From Clostridia bacterium (lineage in GTDB: Bacteria; Bacillota_A; Clostridia; Christensenellales; CAG-138): a DNA stretch of 8,908 nt. Below are positions 6,520-8,908 of the stretch, piece after piece. Under the pieces are notes generated by a model. That model was not told the origin of the DNA. It ran no database searches and saw only the letters and a list, made by a program, of their open reading frames with translations. The DNA lies in NCBI GenBank assembly GCA_017394605.1, contig JAFPXU010000147.1, positions 1 to 8,908 of the forward strand. Reading direction: 5' to 3'. Numbering within the stretch: the stretch's first letter is position 1; the number at the start of each line of letters is the position of its first letter. Position numbers and translations under genes: made by a program.

Positions 6520-6570
6520 TAAAAAATTTTTATAAAACCCCTTGCATTATTTCGGCGCGGGGTGTATTCT
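6520..6570 (+). promoter_or_regulatory. Promoter with UP-like element for tRNA-Asn
   Basis: The -35 TTGCAT (6542–6547) and -10 TATTCT (6565–6570) are 17 bp apart. An A/T-only tract (6520–6537, A-run then T-run) lies just upstream of the -35, resembling an UP element of stable-RNA promoters. Transcription start is expected near 6577, about 9 nt before the mature tRNA. Confidence 0.7.
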
Positions 6571-6585
6571 AATCAATGCTGACGT

Positions 6586-6661
6586 TCCTCCTTAGCTCAG
6601 TCGGTAGAGCATGCGGCTGTTAACCGCAGTGTCGTTGGTTCGAGTCCAACAGGGGGAGCCA
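6586..6661 (+). tRNA. tRNA-Asn (anticodon GTT)
   Basis: The 76-nt cloverleaf is complete. The acceptor stem is 6586–6592 with 6651–6657 (one T·G pair). The D-arm includes AGCTCAGTCGGTAGAGC. The anticodon stem TGCGG/CCGCA holds the loop CTGTTAA with anticodon GTT at 6619–6621. A 5-nt variable loop and T-arm GTTGG-TTCGAGT-CCAAC follow. The discriminator base is G (6658) and CCA (6659–6661) is encoded. The tRNA decodes AAC/AAU. It is a single gene with its own promoter and terminator. Confidence 0.98.
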
Positions 6662-6668
6662 TTTTTAT

Positions 6669-6703
6669 GCCCGGAAATGCCTTGTTTCTGGGCTTTATTT
6701 ATA
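6669..6703 (+). terminator. Intrinsic terminator after tRNA-Asn
   Basis: A 9-bp stem (GCCCGGAAA 6669–6677 with TTTCTGGGC 6685–6693, one G·U) has a 7-nt loop and is followed by TTTATTTAT. It lies 7 bp after the tRNA CCA end. Confidence 0.85.
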
Positions 6704-6810
6704 CGGCGTTTAAGCTGACAGACACTATCTCATGTTTCATTGGTCAACAATTGATTGCACAGATCCATGACACGTCTTTCTCATCGGACAGGTCTGCATG
6801 AAATAAACGG

Positions 6811-6816
6811 GGAGGG
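6811..6816 (+). promoter_or_regulatory. Ribosome binding site for the epimerase-family gene
   Basis: GGAGGG (within GGGGAGGG) lies 6 nt before the ATG at 6823. The 120 bp between the tRNA terminator and this gene must hold its promoter, but I see no convincing -35/-10 pair there. Confidence 0.8.
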
Positions 6817-6822
6817 AATAAT

Positions 6823-7848
6823 ATGAAAGTTTTGTTCATCGGAGGCACGGGTACCATCAGCGCCGCGATTGTCAAAAGGCTGGCTGAACAAACCGACTGT
6901 GAGGCATGGCTTCTGAACCGCGGAAACCGTAACGGGGCGGTTCCGGAAGGTGTGCACACCATCGTTGCGGATATGGACTGCGAAGAGGAAGTACAACAAA
7001 AGCTTGGTGATCAGAAGTTTGATGTGGTTGCGGAGTTCATCGGGTTCAGGGTGGAACAGGTCGAGCGTGATGTCAGATTGTTCCGTGGAAGAACAAATCA
7101 GTATATCTATATCAGCTCCGCTTCCGCCTACCATAAGCCTTCGGCGGATTTCCGCATCACCGAAGGAACCACGCTTTCCAATCCCCACTGGCAGTATTCG
7201 CGGGATAAGATCGCCTGCGAGGAGTATCTGATGCGCCAGTACCGTGAAACCGGATTCCCGGTCACGATCGTCCGGCCCAGCCATACGTATGACGAGCGCA
7301 GCATTCCTCTCGGCGTTCATGGGGCGAAGGGATCCTGGCAGGTGATCAAACGGATTCTGGAGGGGAAACCTGTCATCATTCAGGGGGATGGAACAAGCCT
7401 GTGGCATCTTACGTTCAACCGTGATTTTGCGGTCGGCTTTACCGGCCTTATGGGAAACCGGCACGCAATCGGCGAAGCGTTCCAGATTACAGGCGATGAA
7501 GTGCTGACATGGAACCAGATCTATGAAACGATCGCGGACGCGCTGGGTGTGCCCCTTAAGGCAGTTCATATCTCATCCGAGTTCCTTGCTGAAGCGGGAA
7601 AATCTTACGGTTATGATCTGGAGGGAAGCCTGATCGGTGATAAATCTGTCAGCGTCGTGTTTGACAACGGCAAGATCAAAAGACTTGTGCCTGAAATGAC
7701 TACGACCGTCCCCTTCCATGAGGGGGTGCGGATCGCACTCGCGTATATCCTTTCTCATCCCGAGGAATGCCAGAGAGAGGATCCCGGGTTTGACGACTGG
7801 TGCGACCGGATCATTGCACTGCGGGAACATGCGCTGAAAGGAATATGA
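6823..7848 (+). CDS. NAD(P)-dependent epimerase/dehydratase-family (SDR) protein
   Basis: This 341-residue protein belongs to the extended/atypical short-chain dehydrogenase group of sugar-nucleotide epimerases and reductases. The dinucleotide-binding turn is IGGTGTIS at 6–13, followed by LNRG at 31–34, where R33 suggests possible NADP contact, and VADMD at 48–52. IYISSASAY at 95–103 carries the catalytic Ser region, and YSRDK at 125–129 is the catalytic YxxxK. VRPSHTY follows further on. The C-terminal half (GDGTSLWHLTFNRDFA, then a GEAFQITGDEVLTWNQIY stretch) is typical of the substrate domain. The substrate cannot be named, and no sugar-biosynthesis genes sit beside it. It stands alone between two terminators and is preceded by a strong GGGGAGGG ribosome site. 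Codon use is similar to neighbouring metabolic genes, so I see no strong sign of transfer. Confidence 0.9.
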   Translation: MKVLFIGGTGTISAAIVKRLAEQTDCEAWLLNRGNRNGAVPEGVHTIVADMDCEEEVQQKLGDQKFDVVAEFIGFRVEQVERDVRLFRGRTNQYIYISSASAYHKPSADFRITEGTTLSNPHWQYSRDKIACEEYLMRQYRETGFPVTIVRPSHTYDERSIPLGVHGAKGSWQVIKRILEGKPVIIQGDGTSLWHLTFNRDFAVGFTGLMGNRHAIGEAFQITGDEVLTWNQIYETIADALGVPLKAVHISSEFLAEAGKSYGYDLEGSLIGDKSVSVVFDNGKIKRLVPEMTTTVPFHEGVRIALAYILSHPEECQREDPGFDDWCDRIIALREHALKGI

Positions 7849-7850
7849 AA

Positions 7851-7901
7851 ACGGGCTTCTTAAGCCGTGCAAAAGGGTACCTGCGGGTATCCTTTTTTGT
7901 T
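7851..7901 (+). terminator. Tandem-hairpin intrinsic terminator after the epimerase gene
   Basis: A first hairpin (7851–7868, ACGG-CTT with AAG-CCGT, one bulged G, 3-nt loop) starts 2 bp after the stop codon. A second 10-bp hairpin follows (7872–7881 with 7886–7895, one G·U, loop TGCG) and ends in a run of six T at 7893–7898. The second has the form of a classical terminator. Confidence 0.88.
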
Positions 7902-8013
7902 GCGGCCGGGAGTTCTGCTTCGTTTGGCAACCTGCAGGAGGGCGCGTGAACCAAGCAAACGGATACGGCGGATGTTCAGGGAAAAAGAAATGGATTAATC
8001 TTGCGTTTGACCG

Positions 8014-8019
8014 TATAAT
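8014..8019 (+). promoter_or_regulatory. Putative -10 element placed for a leaderless mRNA
   Basis: A perfect TATAAT ends only 6 bp before the ATG at 8026, so the usual start point (about 7 bp after the -10) falls on the A of that ATG. The best -35 at 17-bp spacing is TGGATT (7991–7996, only 3 of 6 consensus), so the promoter would rely on the -10. There is no purine-rich ribosome site before the ATG. Confidence 0.55.
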
Positions 8020-8025
8020 AATCAT

Positions 8026-8544
8026 ATGGAAAATGAAAATGTACAAATCCTTCATACGGAAGATGTCGCTCCTTCAAAGAGATTCATTAAAAGCGATTTT
8101 CTTTTTTTTGTCATCGTCGCGGTCCTTGTCATTGCCGTGATTGTGATTGCGTCCGCAGTGCAGGTTCTGTTTCAGATACCGCGCATATTTGCTCAGATCG
8201 TTCTGTATGTCTTTCTCTGCCTGTTTGCGGTATGGCTGTATAAAAAGAGGCTGGTTTCTTACCGCTATAAACTGACTGAACGGATGCTTTCGGTCGAACG
8301 CGTGATCGGAAAGCGCGTTAGACCGGATTATCAGATCCATCTGAGCGATATTGTCCGGATCGGAAGCTATGAAAAACTCTCCGGAGAGAAACCGGATAAG
8401 GAGTATAAGGCTTTTCACGGGAAGAAGGAAGCGGCAACGGCGCTTATGTACAAAAACGGGAAGACGACGGACATGCTGCTCATCAGCCCGTCTCAGGAGA
8501 TGCAGGAGATCATTCTGAAACAGTGGAAAAAAGCAAGGCGATAA
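8026..8544 (+). CDS. Two-TM membrane protein with possible PH-like cytoplasmic domain, unknown function
   Basis: I do not recognise this 172-residue protein as a named family. Residues 1–24 are polar. Two hydrophobic helices follow at about 25–48 (FLFFVIVAVLVIAVIVIASA) and 54–72 (IFAQIVLYVFLCLFAVWLY), with a positive flank KKR after the second. The rest (about 78–172) is soluble, alternating hydrophobic/polar and basic, with a pattern like YRYKLTERMLSVERVIGKR then IHLSDIVRIGSYE. This recalls the beta-rich bacterial PH-like domains found after paired TM helices, but that is a weak inference. ATG 8026 is the only sensible start: an in-frame TGA lies at 8008, and the next start codons fall inside the first TM helix. 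No ribosome site precedes it. It ends just inside the start region of the decarboxylase-like gene, so the two are probably co-transcribed. Confidence 0.85.
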   Translation: MENENVQILHTEDVAPSKRFIKSDFLFFVIVAVLVIAVIVIASAVQVLFQIPRIFAQIVLYVFLCLFAVWLYKKRLVSYRYKLTERMLSVERVIGKRVRPDYQIHLSDIVRIGSYEKLSGEKPDKEYKAFHGKKEAATALMYKNGKTTDMLLISPSQEMQEIILKQWKKARR

Positions 8545-8908
8545 TCAGAAGGTTGCCGAGGATCCTCGGTGAATACGCGCAGTCTGATCCGGCGCTTTTT
8601 TGCACGCCGGCTCACAAGGGCAGGGGACTTGCCTTTTTTCGGGATGAACTTGCCAGGTGGGATGTAAGAGCGTCATGGCTTGAAGGACAGGGAAACCCGG
8701 TTTCTGATCTTGCCCGGCGCTTCAGTTTGTTTTATAAAACTGCACATTCTTATCTTCTGACCGGCGGAAAGGCGTCTGCCATTCGGGCCATGCTGCGTGC
8801 GCTTCCCCCGGAGGAACGGGTGCTTATCCCGGAAGGCGGCTGTGCCGATACTGTGAGCGCGCTGAAGCTGTTGGGACGGGAAATATCCTATATCAGGACT
8901 GTACGTGA
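8523..8908 (+). CDS. Divergent Orn/Lys/Arg decarboxylase-like PLP protein, 3' truncated by the window edge
   Basis: This is the N-terminal part of a fold-type I PLP protein of the Orn/Lys/Arg decarboxylase group; 128 codons are visible. ILGEYAQSDPALFCTPAHKGRG (residues 14–35) matches the opening (Y A x S D P x x F x x P G H K G) of Gram-positive members such as YaaO and SpeA. SYLLTGGKASAIRAML at 76–91 matches the NGST-x-G-N region, and RVLIPEGGCADTVSALKLLG at 99–118 matches VLVxRNxHKSVxxALxLxG. In this last motif the usual His-Lys-Ser reads Cys-Ala-Asp. The catalytic Lys lies beyond the window. The start is uncertain. GTG 8523 has AGGAG 14 nt upstream and overlaps the previous gene by 22 bp; TTG 8553 gives a more typical N-terminus but has no well-spaced ribosome site. 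In Firmicutes this gene often precedes tmk and holB. Whether it is an active decarboxylase is doubtful. Confidence 0.8.
   Translation, partial: MEKSKAIIRRLPRILGEYAQSDPALFCTPAHKGRGLAFFRDELARWDVRASWLEGQGNPVSDLARRFSLFYKTAHSYLLTGGKASAIRAMLRALPPEERVLIPEGGCADTVSALKLLGREISYIRTVR

Noticed and set aside
6744..6754. TCAA-CAA-TTGA small palindrome upstream of the epimerase gene as a possible operator
   Set aside because: Arms of four bases are too short to be meaningful, and no convincing promoter is visible nearby to be regulated.
7946..8140. A 64-codon GTG-started frame with AGGAGG three bases upstream
   Set aside because: The spacing is too short for normal initiation, the frame overlaps the two-TM gene out of phase, and its protein ends in low-complexity Ser/Leu. 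It is probably chance, although the AGGAGG itself is real.
8582..8592. GTCTGATCCGG repeated exactly at 6380–6390 and 8582–8592
   Set aside because: About ten same-strand 11-mer repeats are expected by chance in a window this long, and the second copy is ordinary coding sequence (QSDPA). I do not treat it as a dispersed repeat.

Overview
This window looks like chromosomal DNA of a mid-GC member of the Clostridia (Firmicutes). The evidence is the gene order FAD oxidoreductase (BaiN/HI0933 family) – cmk – plsC – ispH::rpsA, the fused IspH–S1 and NadD–YqeK proteins, strong AGGAGG-type ribosome sites, frequent GTG/TTG starts and compact intrinsic terminators. All recognisable genes are on the + strand. 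I see no insertion sequence, phage gene, CRISPR array or toxin–antitoxin pair.

Region 1 (1–4840) is a tightly packed operon. It holds the 3' part of a BaiN/HI0933-type flavoprotein, cytidylate kinase (cmk), a 1-acyl-glycerol-3-phosphate acyltransferase (plsC) and a 782-residue fusion of the [4Fe-4S] enzyme IspH with a four-domain ribosomal protein S1. Every junction is an overlap or a zero-gap stop/start (GTGA, TAATG, TAA|TTG), which suggests translational coupling. The most interesting signal lies inside the fusion gene. A near-consensus promoter (TTGCCA–16 bp–TGATATAAT) sits in the last part of the ispH reading frame, followed by a GGAGGT ribosome site and an in-frame ATG exactly at the domain boundary. 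Codon use switches at the same point from ordinary to highly-expressed style. The locus therefore probably makes a long IspH–S1 protein and, separately and more abundantly, a free 510-residue S1.

Region 2 (4805–6371) starts with an intrinsic terminator whose T-tract runs straight into a consensus-like promoter. It drives a fused NadD–YqeK protein (NaMN adenylyltransferase plus HD-domain Ap4A hydrolase) and the overlapping rsfS (ribosomal silencing factor).

Region 3 (6372–6703) holds an intergenic stretch with an 11-bp perfect inverted repeat, then a tRNA-Asn(GTT) gene with its own promoter and terminator. Region 4 (6704–7901) is one isolated NAD(P)-dependent epimerase/SDR-family gene with a tandem-hairpin terminator. 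Region 5 (7902–8908) begins with a promoter placed so close to the ATG that the mRNA may be leaderless. It leads into a two-TM protein of unknown function with a possible PH-like domain, then the N-terminal part of a divergent Orn/Lys/Arg-decarboxylase-like PLP protein that runs off the end. In related Firmicutes such a decarboxylase commonly precedes tmk and holB.

Functionally the window is housekeeping: nucleotide, phospholipid, isoprenoid and NAD synthesis combined with translation control (S1, RsfS, tRNA-Asn). The novelty is in how the genes are fused and in the regulatory signals hidden within or next to coding sequence.
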